Assembly: GCF_034702125.1 (NCBI RefSeq)
Contig: NC_085867.1
Span: forward strand, 49,472,163 to 49,536,162
DNA length: 64,000 nt
Direction of reading: 5' to 3'
Source: Engraulis encrasicolus
Lineage: Eukaryota > Chordata > Actinopteri > Clupeiformes > Engraulidae
Below are positions 35,051 to 45,645 of this stretch, in pieces. Both the position numbers and the translations under genes were made by a program. Within the stretch, counting starts at the first letter, position 1. Each line of letters starts with the position of its first letter. The notes under the pieces are model-generated. The model made no database searches. It had not been told where the DNA came from and saw nothing but the letters and a program-made list of their open reading frames with translations.

Positions 35051-37110
35051 TTTCGGGTCGTTTGTCTGGTTGAAAAGTAATCCAAAAGTAATCCGTTACA
35101 TTACTTAAATATTGAAGTAATGGGATTACATTACTGAATACATTTTTGAAAGAGTAATTTGTAACTTTACCGGATTACATTTAAAAAGTAACTTCCCCAA
35201 CCCTGCATATAACATACACATAGACATTGATAAATACAATGCTAAATACAATGTCTATGACTATGATGTACCATATGTACTATGTTGTAGGTCTATATAG
35301 CCATTATATTTGGCATACACATTGTCATTGATAAGTAGGCTAATACAATTAGACTAGTTAATATAAAACATCAACATAATATTCATAGTGCAACTGAAAT
35401 GAAAATAATTGGTATTTAATCGTACACTATAGAATTCACACACACACACACAGGTTATTTATGTGCAATATATAGGCTATTATGAATAGAAGTGTAACCA
35501 CTTGTGAGAGAGGAGGCCGAGCAGGAGGGGGGCATCAAACCACCAGTGAAATAGTAGCTTTGTGTTTGTTATGTGTTGTAGCCCAAGTCATTGCATAGGC
35601 CTGTTTATTTTGACAATGCATTAAAATCTTTTATTTTCTGGATTAATTCCAGCGGAACAAAGCCCGCCCAGGGCCACCACAGACACTACCACTACCCGCC
35701 CCAAAGTATGTATATCACAGAAATGCAACTGAAGGGATCATATTTAATAGACCATTGGATAAGTGAGACAATTTTTTAAACATGATCATAGATATGAAAA
35801 TAGATATTAAAATGGATAGGTAAGGAGGGTGCCGGGTGTTGTGTGCTGAGCCACCCACATAATGTGGTAGTGTTGTTTCTGTTGCAATCCAATCCCTGCT
35901 TGTCTTTCACCCAGGAGCCGTCCAGTCCTGAAAAGGATCTGGCGACGGTTCTGGACGAAAAATGAGGGACCAGGAGGACCAGAGGTCGTGATGGTGGAAA
36001 TAGTCACCCCTGCACTCCCTGTCAAGGAGGACAACACAGAGGTGAAGGACGAGTTCCACTATCCCATTGTTATTGTGACAGAGCACAAAATGCACACAGT
36101 GAAATTCCTTGAGTTGATTATTGCTAAGCTAGGATGTTAAGGATTTTTTAATGAAGGTATTGTGAATTGAGCTGTTGGCAAGATGCTGATTAACTTTGAT
36201 GGAAAAATGCCACAGTCTAAACTTGTCCTAAATTGTTGACCTCAAGGCTAAAAGGTTGTATTGAGTTTTGAGAAGTTGTAAATGCCTTTCCATTTTTTGC
36301 TATAGCCGTTGAGAACATCCAGCCACGCCTCCAAGGACTGGTAGGTTCTGGTCTGAAGTACCATGCACACATTTGCACTTACAGTGATATATGATGCCCA
36401 AGACCAATTCCTGATTCCAAACTATTAGTCCACAGCCATGCAGTGTGACAAAACCTGACTTGATCTGTTGTGCTTGTTTCATAGTGTTTCAACAGCGCTT
36501 CTGCTGAGGCAGGAGTCAAGAGGAGACCAGGCTCTCCGCACTGACACCGAGCTTGTGGCATGTTCACAGCAGCAACTCCAGCAGCTGGCGTCATGCAGGG
36601 GGTACGTTTTACCCAAGCAACTGTAGCATTCATTTCCCACAAATTATTACATTATATTACATTATATTACATTCCTTATATATTATTTAGAAATTATAGC
36701 GTGATTGCACTGGGAACCGTATGGTTATGGTTGCTGTTGTTACTGAAAACAAACAGTTATTACCATGAAATTACACTTAAATTACTTTGAAATGACCATG
36801 AAATTACCACTTTATTGGTAATCCGTAAAGAAAAGTGTTACAGATGCTTTTATCCAAAGCCACGTAAAAGTGAGGACATGATCAGTAGCATACGTGGGTG
36901 ACAGACATCACACTGAGCACTCAAAAATGTGCTAATCTAGCCACACAGTGATGGAACTCCTCAAATGCATTAGAAGAACTCCCACATTAACGATTGTAGT
37001 GACTTCAGAGAGTAGGAGAGTAGAAGAGTGTTGGACTTGTCACTGCTAAATGTAGTGCGCATGCCATCTTGTTCACCTGTGCCACTCTATGTTTGTTCTT
37101 CTCCCTGCAG

Positions 37111-37245
37111 GCTGCCTAATCTTGGCAACACGTGCTACATGAATTCCACCTTGCAGTGTTTGCTAAGTTTGCAGCCCTTCTGCCGCCAGCTGCTGGAGCA
37201 GGAGCAGGTCTGGAGTTCAGAGTCTGAGGCTCAGCTCCTCCTCAG
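37111..37245 (+). pseudogene. USP Cys-box exon, copy 1 (exon 6)
   Basis: The exon follows a good acceptor (ctccctgcag) and ends CTCAG|gtagg. It encodes LPNLGNTCYMNSTLQ and the following helix, with the nucleophile Cys in NTCYMN. It is 6 nt longer than its partner at 50,233-50,361, adding two residues near the C-terminal end. Reading frame is open throughout. Confidence 0.88.
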
Positions 37246-37357
37246 GTAGGAAAGGCCTTAGCTGTCTTTCCTTTTCCTCTTTTCATCCTCTCTCTCTCTC
37301 ATACACACAAATCATGCTGTTCACTTTTCACTACTATTCATACGTGAATGCTGATGG

Positions 37358-38674
37358 CCACTAGGGGTGGGCGATATGGGCAAAAAAAGTTATCTCGATA
37401 ATTTTTAGAATTTTCACGATAACGATAACTTGACGATAATTTCCAAAAACAGGTGCAAAAACAAGTAGGGCCTATTTCAGAAGGGGGGGGGGGGGGGGGG
37501 TAATCAATGTGTACCGTAATATGGGAATTTGGCATGGCAGGGCAGGGTGAGTAAAGCAGAACATTGTCTACATCACAAAGCATGGCAGTATAACAAAGCT
37601 ACACATTTATGCTGTCTATGATTTGTGCATGATTCCAGACTAATTTCAATTCTGCACTGGAGGTAGTAGTGCTGCATTTGTGTTTTAACTGGGGAGGGAC
37701 AGAGAGTTGGGAGAAATGCTGTGCTGTGAAAGAGCTTTCACTTTTTGAATTTACTAATATGCATATGCTGGACTGTAAAGTAATACTTCATCACTTGTCA
37801 TGAAAACATATCCATGTGAATTAAAAAATATATATATGATGTATTGCCAATGATTCTGTTAGATGACAGCCATTTTTGACTGGAAACAGTGCATTTGTAG
37901 ATAGGAAGCAGAACCTAACTATGGCAGCAGCAAATTGCATGTGTTGAATTTCACACATTGTAATTTAACTCACTGCACGAGTCATTACTTGTCCACCTAA
38001 GCAGTTATGATATCTATACATGCAGGTGGGTGTTTGAGTAGTGAGTAACAGCCACTCTACTTGTAAAGAACAACATTGCTTAGCCTAGTTCGCTAACTAG
38101 AATGCTAACGCGATTTCTCAGACCAGAGACAAAGCTATTTCTCTTCCTAACTATTTGGCTTTCCATGATCACAGACAGTTGCTGATTAAAGCACATAGTT
38201 CCAAAACGCCCTCAGCATCATGCAATGGCTGGTTTAATGGTTGAATTCCTCATGTAAATCCACCATTTGGATAATAGTCTAGAGGATATGTCAGGATTTT
38301 TGGCAAAGATGTTGACTTCCGGAAGAAAGCATGAAAATTTGTAATCTAAGGTTTTCAGGTATGCTGATTACGATAAGAAGCGGCTCCAAGCTCAAAAATC
38401 AAGGGATCACCCTCAAAATGGACTAACCAGGAAGTAGAGTTGCGCTTAAGGTGCAGCAGAGACGTAACCTGATTCACATCATCTGGCTGCGTTCGGCTAC
38501 GTCACGCGGGGGCGTTCCCATGCCTCACTACCCCATCTGAATAGCAGTGAGACCGCTGGAGTTGGAAAATGTGTACAGCCAATCATGAATTGCGGGTGGG
38601 ACTTTGAATGGATGGGCGGATGTGATGTAAAGCAGTAGCGACAGCAGTGGAGTCAGAGTCAGTTCACAACAAAC
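37358..38674. other. No gene seen; possible transposon end
   Basis: Begins with CACTAGGGGTGGGCGATATG and a cgataa-rich stretch typical of a fish DNA-transposon terminus; no matching opposite end was found. A G-run lies at about 37,483-37,500. The last 200 bp are the upstream region of the helicase remnant. Confidence 0.4.
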
Positions 38675-39925
38675 ATGGCAGCGCGCTGTAGTACTAGTAC
38701 TCAGTGCTCTGAAATGGATTCGGCTATTTCCACGGTATTGTCTTGTATTCCAAATGTTCAGGCATTGAAATACGAACAAATGACGGCGCTTAAGGCGTTT
38801 GTTGGCGGCGAGGATGTGTTTGCGTTTCTTCCGACCGGATTTGGCAAAAGTTTGAGCTGGCTCCACTGGTCGCTAAAGCCGCTGTGAGATGGACACTCCC
38901 AGACGTGTAGCCCCAAATGGTTCTATCACTCCCAGACGTTCTATCCCACCCGATTATATTTCACGTGCTAAAGCAATGGGGAAAGTGCAGGATCCAATCT
39001 TTATTGTGGTGTTCCCCCTGGCTGCGTTAATGGAGGACCAAGTCAGAGAGGCTGGAAATCTAACGGGTCTAACGGCAATGGAACTGGGAGGAAGACATAC
39101 TTCAGGGACGTTGCCAGGCCAGCCGGTCTTCGGTAGCCCCGAGTCGTGGCTGAAGGACAAATGACTGACCATGCTATCCTCAGACCTCTACCAGAAGAAT
39201 CTACTGGGCATCGTTGTCGATGAGGTTCACGTCACCTATAAATGGTAAGTTTAAGCATCTACTGTTGATGAACCTGATGCATTTTTTCCATTTATGAAGC
39301 ACAGGCATGTGCATTGCGTTTGGTTGTGAGTTCACATTCTGGCCTTCTAGGTTTATCGTAGTTTACTTGTAGACTAATCTTAACTTGGACATGTATCGTC
39401 ACAGTCTTGGTCATAACATTGTATTATGTCTCTGTTAGTTTCGTCATGTTTTCCCCCTGTGATGTTCAAAAAACTCCGTTAACTCTGCTGTACACATTGT
39501 CCGTGTAAATATTACATTGTCCTTGTAAAATCAATGGTGTTGGTTCTCCCCTCCCCCAACTGTGCCCGATGCATACTGTAGTGTACAGACATTTGCTTTG
39601 CGTTTGTTTGTGACTGTGAGTTGACATTCTGGTCTTGAAAGATGACTTGGCAAACGTGTGAAATGGTTGATATCGTTTGCTGCCGTCTTTCATTGTATTT
39701 CGTGGTGTGTGAAACTGACATTCAAAGGGTTTCACTATGCTAAACAAGCTACCCAGTAGAATGGGTTGACCAGTTTGTGTGAGCTGCTTATGTTACACAG
39801 ACTCATAACACGTTACAAATTTGCCCATGTTCAATATCCGCTGTATTGTATAAACTGAGCTCTTCTCTGACCACCAGGAATGAAAGGCCTTCCTGCTCAG
39901 TTGGGAGAACGTCACAGCAAAGAAG
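38675..39925 (+). pseudogene. RecQ-family DNA helicase, broken 5' part
   Basis: From the ATG at 38,675 the frame encodes the Walker A motif FLPTGFGKS (motif I). A one-base slip near 38,851 shifts the frame (an LAPLV stretch continues in the next frame) and TAG follows at about 38,908. A third frame gives motif Ia-like FPLAALMEDQV and GSPESWL, then a TGA at 39,162-39,164, then NLLGIVVDEVH, the DExH motif II. An exon end with a good donor (AAATG|gtaagt, 39,244) and a possible next exon at 39,878-39,925 follow. RecQ helicases unwind DNA 3'-5'. Motifs III-VI are missing. An AATAAA lies at 40,408. RecQ-like genes are multi-copy in fish and can ride on transposons (inference). Confidence 0.75.
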
Positions 39926-40695
39926 GTGAGTCACTCTTGTAAATTAGTAGGCCTGCACCGATTGTCATTAGGAGGAAAAGTGTGGTTGTCTAGTATACCT
40001 GTTAACATCATGCACCATGTCTTTCAGACATGCCTGTCATGGCTTAAATGGCATCTGCAGTCACAGAAGATGGGACACAGAGAGCTGCTACATATGGAGA
40101 GAGTGCCATTCAACAGTGAGCCCACCCAACAGGACAGTTTGCACTAGGTTGGATCACAGCTTATTGAAGAAACATGAGAAGAGCATTAGTCCCTATATCT
40201 TTGATCTAACATAATAGTACATAACCAACAACCTTCCTGTTTTCAAAGTGTTGCATGTGCAGGGAATCCCAGGTTATGTTGATTAAAAGGATGAGTATTT
40301 TGACAGTGAAACACCACAGCGTAGTAGCTGGCAGTGCTTTGCCGCAACCTCGTACATGCTGTTGTACAAATGTGTATGAATGACTGTTTTTGCATAGAAG
40401 AACTGTAAATAAAATAACACATTTGAAAACTGTTGCCATGTTTTTTTCTTTGAGCAGCAATGATTAAAAAAATGTAAAGAAGGAAGAAGTATTGTAGACT
40501 GTTTAGTGTTGAGCACAGTTTAATTTACTTCAAGTGACACAACATACCTTAACCTTTTTTATATGCATTCACAGAAAGGCAACAGAATCTTATGGAAAAA
40601 AAAGTTGCACTGGGTTATTTTATATACACTACTTACATACACAAATTATTTACATACATTATTACAGTACATGCATTTACTCCACCAATTTTATA
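39926..40695. other. Convergent intergenic region
   Basis: The 3' flanks of the helicase remnant and the five-exon gene. Contains an acceptor-like tctttcag at 40,020-40,028 followed by a short open stretch of unknown meaning, and poly(A)-like signals for both strands. Confidence 0.35.
40408..40413 (+). terminator. Candidate poly(A) signal
   Basis: AATAAA on the plus strand, about 480 bp after the last helicase-like exon. The convergent minus-strand gene has ATTAAA at about 40,518-40,523, so the two transcripts would end close to each other. Confidence 0.3.
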
Positions 40696-42123
40696 TTAGT
40701 CTTGGCGCTCTTTCAATTTAGCTTTGATCCTGCGCCACAGGTTACTGCTTTTGCGATTTATCAGAATGTCATGACTAGATGGGGGGGTGAAAACTGAAAA
40801 TATCCTCTGTGTGACTAGCAACATAATGTGCTCCAGTGTGCATTTGTCTGTCTGTTCACCATGATTTTCTGCAGGAGTCCAATAGACATGCTGGTCCAAT
40901 CTGCTGTTTGTTTCAGTGAGACCGGGACAACTATGTTCTAAAAATGACTTCAGATTGATGACTTCAAGTTGTTAAGGTGCTGTGGGCTAAGCGATGCGAA
41001 AGAGTGAAATTTACCTGCAGAATTACGAGCAGTGCGCTGTGGGCACACTGTGGCTAAAGGCCTTGTAAAAATATCAAATCTACAGTATAGTTATACGTCT
41101 CCCTCCTGGACTGCATGTGGAAAATGGCATTTGTTGAACACCCGGGCCACTACCGGATGTAGCCTGTTCCTTTTTTTCCCCTCTTCAGAGCCCATGGTTA
41201 TGTGGTCAGGTATGAAGCCGTCAGGGATATCTGTTGACACATTTAAAAAGATAGATAATGCAAAATGTGCAGTATGGTTAGCTTAGATGTAATCTTACAA
41301 AGCCAATATGTACAGACTGTCATGGCACCAGCTTTAACTGGGGTCATACATTTGTTGTAATGTAAATCTTTGTTCCAGAGGTACCTGACACTTAATGAAG
41401 CCCCTAGGTGCTCCATGGCTGCCACCAGGAAGAGAGCTGTTATGTTGTTCCTCACACCGTCTTCGTACCCATTGAATGCAGCATATTTGGCCCTGCTTTG
41501 CATTTTTGCATCTGTGAGAAGGGGACTTGTTAATGATGGTGATAGTTTGTAATACAGTGCAAGCAGACACTTTTACACATCTCTGTCGTTGGACATGTGC
41601 GTAGGTTACAATCCCAGCGAGGTTATAAAGAAATCAAAGAAATAAAAGAATCAATAAATCAAATAAAAGTGAAACAATCATATTGCGTGTGCCTACAGAT
41701 AGCAATGTAAACAGTAAACCATTTAGATTAGCATATAGAGGCTAAGAGGAAGATGCCCTGACGCCAATCATATCCAATAACAATATTGACATATGTATGG
41801 ATGAACAATTGTCATATTGTGCTTGCGCACGACTTCACAGCAACCATTGCATCAAGATTCAAGATGTTGACTTACCGTACGTACCTTGAGAACGCTGGGT
41901 TAAATTACAGCAGGCATTTCAGGCATGCGACAGGATTTTTCGGAGAAGTTTCACAAGTTTCGATCAAGTTCAGCTGGGCGCTGGTTTACCCTTTCCCGTA
42001 GGGAAGTTCTTCAAATATCCATGGGCGGTTGCAGATATTACCATTTGTCCTTAGATATCCCCTGCACATAGGGCAATGTTCGTTTATAGAAAGTTTACTC
42101 CGTTTACTTCCAGCCGCGGCCAT
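40696..42123 (-). CDS. Unrecognised five-exon gene, ~238 aa, with CPMC motif
   Basis: Exons in order: 42042-42123, 41299-41511, 41097-41230, 41015-41036 and 40696-40961. Phases agree at every junction and there is no internal stop; introns are about 530, 68, 60 and 53 bp with GT...AG. The model totals 717 nt. The start ATGGCCGCG has a strong context. Residues ~17-20 are CPMC in a basic N-terminus, followed by an alanine-rich stretch with VRNNITALFLV, then a middle part with IPDGFIPDHITMG and basic residues, and a basic C-terminus ending RRIKAKLKERQD. The 22-nt exon and the 53-bp last intron are the weakest part; skipping exon 4 with an acceptor near 40,952 also keeps frame. A single C-x2-C could be half of a zinc site. 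I do not recognise the family and give no function. It faces the broken helicase tail to tail. Confidence 0.55.
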
Positions 42124-42571
42124 GTTTGTTGTGATGAAAAGTCTTGCCTCCTGCGTGGTGTCGCCAGAAGTGTCGCTGTGAACTACGTCACGGATTGAGT
42201 CAACGGGAGTGGCTGAAATGGCGTGTCAGTCAAAATGACGGACAGATTCTTAATCCAATCACATGCAAGAGTTTTGAAAAAAATGGTTCATTTGGAAGAG
42301 CGTCGGTTGGGGGCAGGTCCCAGATGTATATGCGAAAGCATATCAGATGGTAGGAATCAGGTAAGCAGAGACGGTTTAAATGCAGAATAGAGAATCTTTG
42401 GGTGCAGTACCACGAGAAAGTCCACTAGGTGGCGGTATTCACCATAGGATTTACGTGAGAGAAACTAAACTCAAGCATGGAATTAAATGGAAGGCAGAAC
42501 AACCTACATTCAAGTTTTTGTTTTGTTTTTGTTTAACGGTTCGTCTGCAAACTAAGTGCATTAGATTTCGC

Positions 42572-43857
42572 TGTCAGGACCAGACAGAGGAGGACCACAA
42601 ATGCGTCACGTTTCTCACAATTTATTGAAGAGTTCAGGGTAAAGGGAGTTAGGAGCAAAGAGGCTTGAGACAAGAGGGCTTACTCACGTCATAACAGCGT
42701 AGTAGGAAATGATGGCGAGGGGAGTACGGAAATGTTATTCACTGTGGAACAGGTCATAGGACAGCGTGAATGTCTGTCAGCTGTCCTTAATTACCCCCAG
42801 CAATTACTGCTGACCAACAGCTGCCGTTAATTGGCCACAAATTATCCATCATGGTGTCGCCCCCACTGACCATGTGCAAGGGAGTACGGAAATTGTATTC
42901 ATCGCGCCCACTGACCAATGACCATGCCCAAGGGAGTTAATTTTCCATCCACTTGTGTCCTCAGGCAACGCCCCCGTACAACACCGTGGCCAATGCATTT
43001 CCCCCCCGAGAGATTGTTCTTCTCTGTCGAATTTCTTTGGTTAGGAGAGTGCAGGGGTCCGGGAGCCCGTTTGTGTGTGTGTCCCCAGAGACAGAGATGT
43101 GTCCGATGGAACTGGTGGTGGAGGGTCCGGGAGTCCTGGGGGGGAACACACACAATACGGGGGGCAATCGCTATTCCGACATACCGCTATTCCGACATAC
43201 CGCTATTCCGACAGCCGACATACCGTAGGGTTAGGGTTAGGGTTAGGGTAACTGTATGCACTCTCCCTAAACTTAGTAAAAGCTGAGCAACGTAGCACAA
43301 ACCAAAGAAATTGCATAACTCGCGCCGGTATTCCGACAATAGACATCAATGTCGGAATAGCGACATGTCGGAATAGCGCCACGTAACCCACAAAACAAGG
43401 CAAATTAAACAGTGCAGATGTACAGACAGGGGCAGGCAGTAATCGTTGGTCGGAAGATAGAATGGCTGGTCGGTTTACCGGGGTTGGAGATCAGGGTGGT
43501 CGTTGAACAGAAGGCAGGTCGGGTTTTCCAGGGCAGAAGATCAAGTACAGATTCAGGTTGGTCCAGGTTGGTGTTCAGGAGTCAGAGATTGGAAGCCAGC
43601 GAACAGGTATTGGGTACAAGTTAGCAGACGGTCTGACAAAGAGGAACTGAGAACAAGAGCTTTATATACAGGGGTTAATGGCAGAGTGAATGCAGTGCAG
43701 GTGGCTGGCCAATGAGGAGGCAGAGTGAGAACAGGTGTATCAATTGAGCAGAGCAGAGTGAGCACAGGTGTAGTAATTAGGCAGAGCAGAGTAAGCAAGT
43801 GGGATAATTGAAAGCACTAAGTGCTAGTTACCAGGAGTCAGGAGAGAGACGATGACA
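42572..43857 (-). mobile_element. Solo LTR (1,286 bp)
   Basis: TG...CA boundaries (TGTCAGGACC … GATGACA) with an exact 5-bp duplication TTCGC (42567-42571, 43858-43862). An AATAAA on the minus strand near 42,619, close to the 42,572 end, supports minus orientation. No coding domains. It carries a foreign segment at about 43,165-43,385. Confidence 0.82.
43165..43385. repeat. Insertion with CTATTCCGACAT repeats and telomere-like tract
   Basis: Three direct copies of cgctattccgacata, then four TTAGGG-type repeats (43,226-43,250), unique sequence, and inverted copies (atgtcggaatagcg) at 43,350-43,380. It looks like a small mobile element nested in the solo LTR. Confidence 0.7.
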
Positions 43858-43955
43858 TTCGCATCAACGCATGCATGCGCATGTAGAGAGAAGAGTTCAT
43901 CCAGGCACTCCAAAATAAGGTGTCCAAACGGGAAGTTACATTAAAAAGCCTTTAA

Positions 43956-45641
43956 AGTGTACCTCCGGGATTTTGGACACCAGGCCTCATTTCCGAGTCA
44001 GCCAGGGTGTAAACAATGTGTCCAGAACGTTTTTTTCACATTCCATGCAGTCCTTGTGAATTCTCATATCCATGTTGCTAAGCTAGCGCAAGTGGACGGG
44101 AATGGTAGTAGCCTGCCCCCAAAAATAGTCTTATCCAGTTGCAACAACATTCAAAACAACCCCATTATTATGCCAGACTGCAAGTGTAAATACTTGTCTT
44201 GATAGAATGAAGTTTGAAATTAAACCAACATTGCAATCATGTTTGATCACCATCAGCAATTTGTGTTCCGGTTTGAAAGCTTGACAGCCGCGGAGTGATA
44301 TTCCTAGTACAAATCCTAGCTTCGTTTGACACATCCATAACTTTTCCATAGAGCGAACTCCAACATCTTTGAAGTTTGTAAAACTGAACGGTTTTCCCCT
44401 CTCCCTGACCTCGCTCGCAAACACCAAGAGTAATGCTTTCTGTCCGACTTTGTCAACCTTTCGTAACATTGAATATGCCATGACAATGTTTAGTTGTTAC
44501 TAGATGACCCGTGTGTCTACAGAGCATTAGATGTTGGCGAACAGAACAGTGCACCCATCTCTTCTAAATCCCTTTCATCCTTCCATTCCATCTCTTCACA
44601 AAAAAACATTCCCTATAATAACTAGAGTTACGAGTGACATATTCCACAATGTCAAGCCAGATCACATAGCGTTGCGTAACTTATGAATCCATAGGAATAC
44701 GGCAAGTCATGTCTAATGCCATTTGTCACAGCAAACACGAAATAACAGTAAAGCTTTACAACATGCCAATCCAAAAGGGTAACTTCTAGCCCAAGTTTTG
44801 GCTAACGCAGGCGAAGCCATTATACCACTGGGTTACCATCATAGAAGCAGAAAGCATAACAAACCTGTTCTTCGGAGACTGTTGGTGCGCGCCACAAAAT
44901 GTAGATCTGGGAATGCGGTTGGCACTGCGGACACTTTTAGAGTTTTCCGTGTAGGTATTAGACTTCGAGAAGGACTTTGTGAAGTCGTCGGGACTGAAAT
45001 GGTCACTGCAAAGCACCGGGGTAGCTTACGGAGCGTCTCCATCGGTTTGTTGATGTAGCCACCAGGAGCCAGAGTTTGGTTCTTTCAACATCTTTCACGG
45101 AAACCAATGGAAACTTGCCGATACCCATCTGTGGGCTTTATTATTGCAGTTGGTATATACACATTGATGTACCATGGTGCGATGTCGTTGGGTTTTAATC
45201 CACTATTCGATCCGAAAGCAGTTGTAGAACTAGCCTTGATTTGCAATGTCTCTTGCGGGTCCCTGCAGTGGGTGGGTGGGCTACATCACAACTGAAGAGA
45301 GCAAAGTAAAATTCCGCCGACCCCGAGAAAATAGTCTCTCAACATGGCAAAATCCACGCAGTGCAAGGTTGGTTTAATTTCAAACTTCATTCTACTAAGG
45401 CAAACATTTACACTTGCAGTATGGTATAATAACGGTTTTGTTTTGAATGTTGTTTAAACGGGATAAGACTATTTTTGGGGGCAGGCTACTACCATTCCCG
45501 TCCACTTGCGCTAGCTTAGCAACATGGATATGAGAATTCACAAGGACTGCATGGAATGTGAAAAAAACGTTCTGGACACATTGTTTACACCCTGGCTGAC
45601 TCGGAAATGAGGCCTGGTGTCCAAAATCCCGGAGGTACACT
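43956..45641 (-). mobile_element. Kolobok-like DNA transposon with TTAA duplication
   Basis: Inverted ends start AGTGTACCTCCGGGATTTTG and pair over about 260 bp (43,956-44,215 with 45,385-45,641). TTAA flanks both sides (43952-43955, 45642-45645). A broken THAP domain is encoded inside on the minus strand. TTAA targets plus a THAP domain are the known marks of the Kolobok superfamily; piggyBac shares TTAA but not THAP. Confidence 0.75.
44786..45175 (-). pseudogene. THAP-domain remnant of Kolobok transposase
   Basis: From ATG at 45,175 the frame reads MVHQCVYTNCNN and SFHWFP, the usual start of a THAP zinc-dependent DNA-binding domain. After a frame change comes KDVERTKLW, and after another LCSDHFSPDDF, giving the C2CH ligand set (C...C, CxxH). 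At least two indels and a stop break it. No catalytic part is seen. Confidence 0.7.
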
Positions 45642-45645
45642 TTAA

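Larger units (their letters stand above)
33608..35205 (+). mobile_element. hAT element with BED-finger exon
   Basis: Ends CAGGGTTGGGGAGTAAC and GTTACTTCCCCAACCCTG. The 8-bp duplications tatataac and catataac differ at one base. The other arm has the empty site near 52,290. It retains a BED zinc-finger exon but lacks the catalytic RNase H-like part, which is replaced by two palindromes (34,542-34,810 and 34,891-35,050). Confidence 0.88.
485..37245 (+). pseudogene. USP37-like deubiquitinase, copy 1, 3'-truncated (exons 1-6)
   Basis: Six exons with matching phases: 485-511, 35653-35705, 35915-36098, 36306-36340, 36485-36601 and 37111-37245. All are bounded by AG/GT. They parallel exons 1-6 of the minus-strand copy; the length differences (+3 nt in exon 3, +6 nt in exon 6) keep the frame. 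Exon 6 carries the catalytic cysteine box (GLPNLGNTCYMN). Intron 1 is about 35.1 kb because of nested transposons. After the exon 6 donor, homology to the other copy ends near 37,357 and no NDAHEF, zinc-ribbon or His-box exon follows, so no active protease can be made from this window. A USP needs Cys, His and Asp/Asn; only Cys is here. A short truncated product is conceivable. The USP37/26/29 group is chosen from the Cys-box context; the exact paralogue is uncertain. Confidence 0.75.
33516..37357 (+). repeat. Inverted-duplication arm 1, inner block
   Basis: Reverse-complement match of about 50,115-52,370, carrying exons 2-6 of USP37-like copy 1. The only large interruption is the hAT at 33,608-35,205. 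Homology ends in the sequence gctgatgg at 37,357, next to a transposon-like CACTAGGGGTGGGCGATATG. Confidence 0.88.

Noticed and set aside
36640..36840. Relative of the 16-25 kb fold-back element in USP intron 5 (also 50,640-50,830)
   Set aside because: Shares ggtaatttcatggt and attaccaat style motifs but termini could not be defined; left unannotated.
37358..37460. Left end of a hAT transposon (CACTAGGGGTGGGCGATATG)
   Set aside because: No opposite terminus or target duplication was found, so it is mentioned only as a possible transposon end.
44131..44481. 116-codon minus-strand ORF in the Kolobok-like element
   Set aside because: It runs into the terminal inverted repeat and has no transposase motif; only the THAP remnant nearby is supported.
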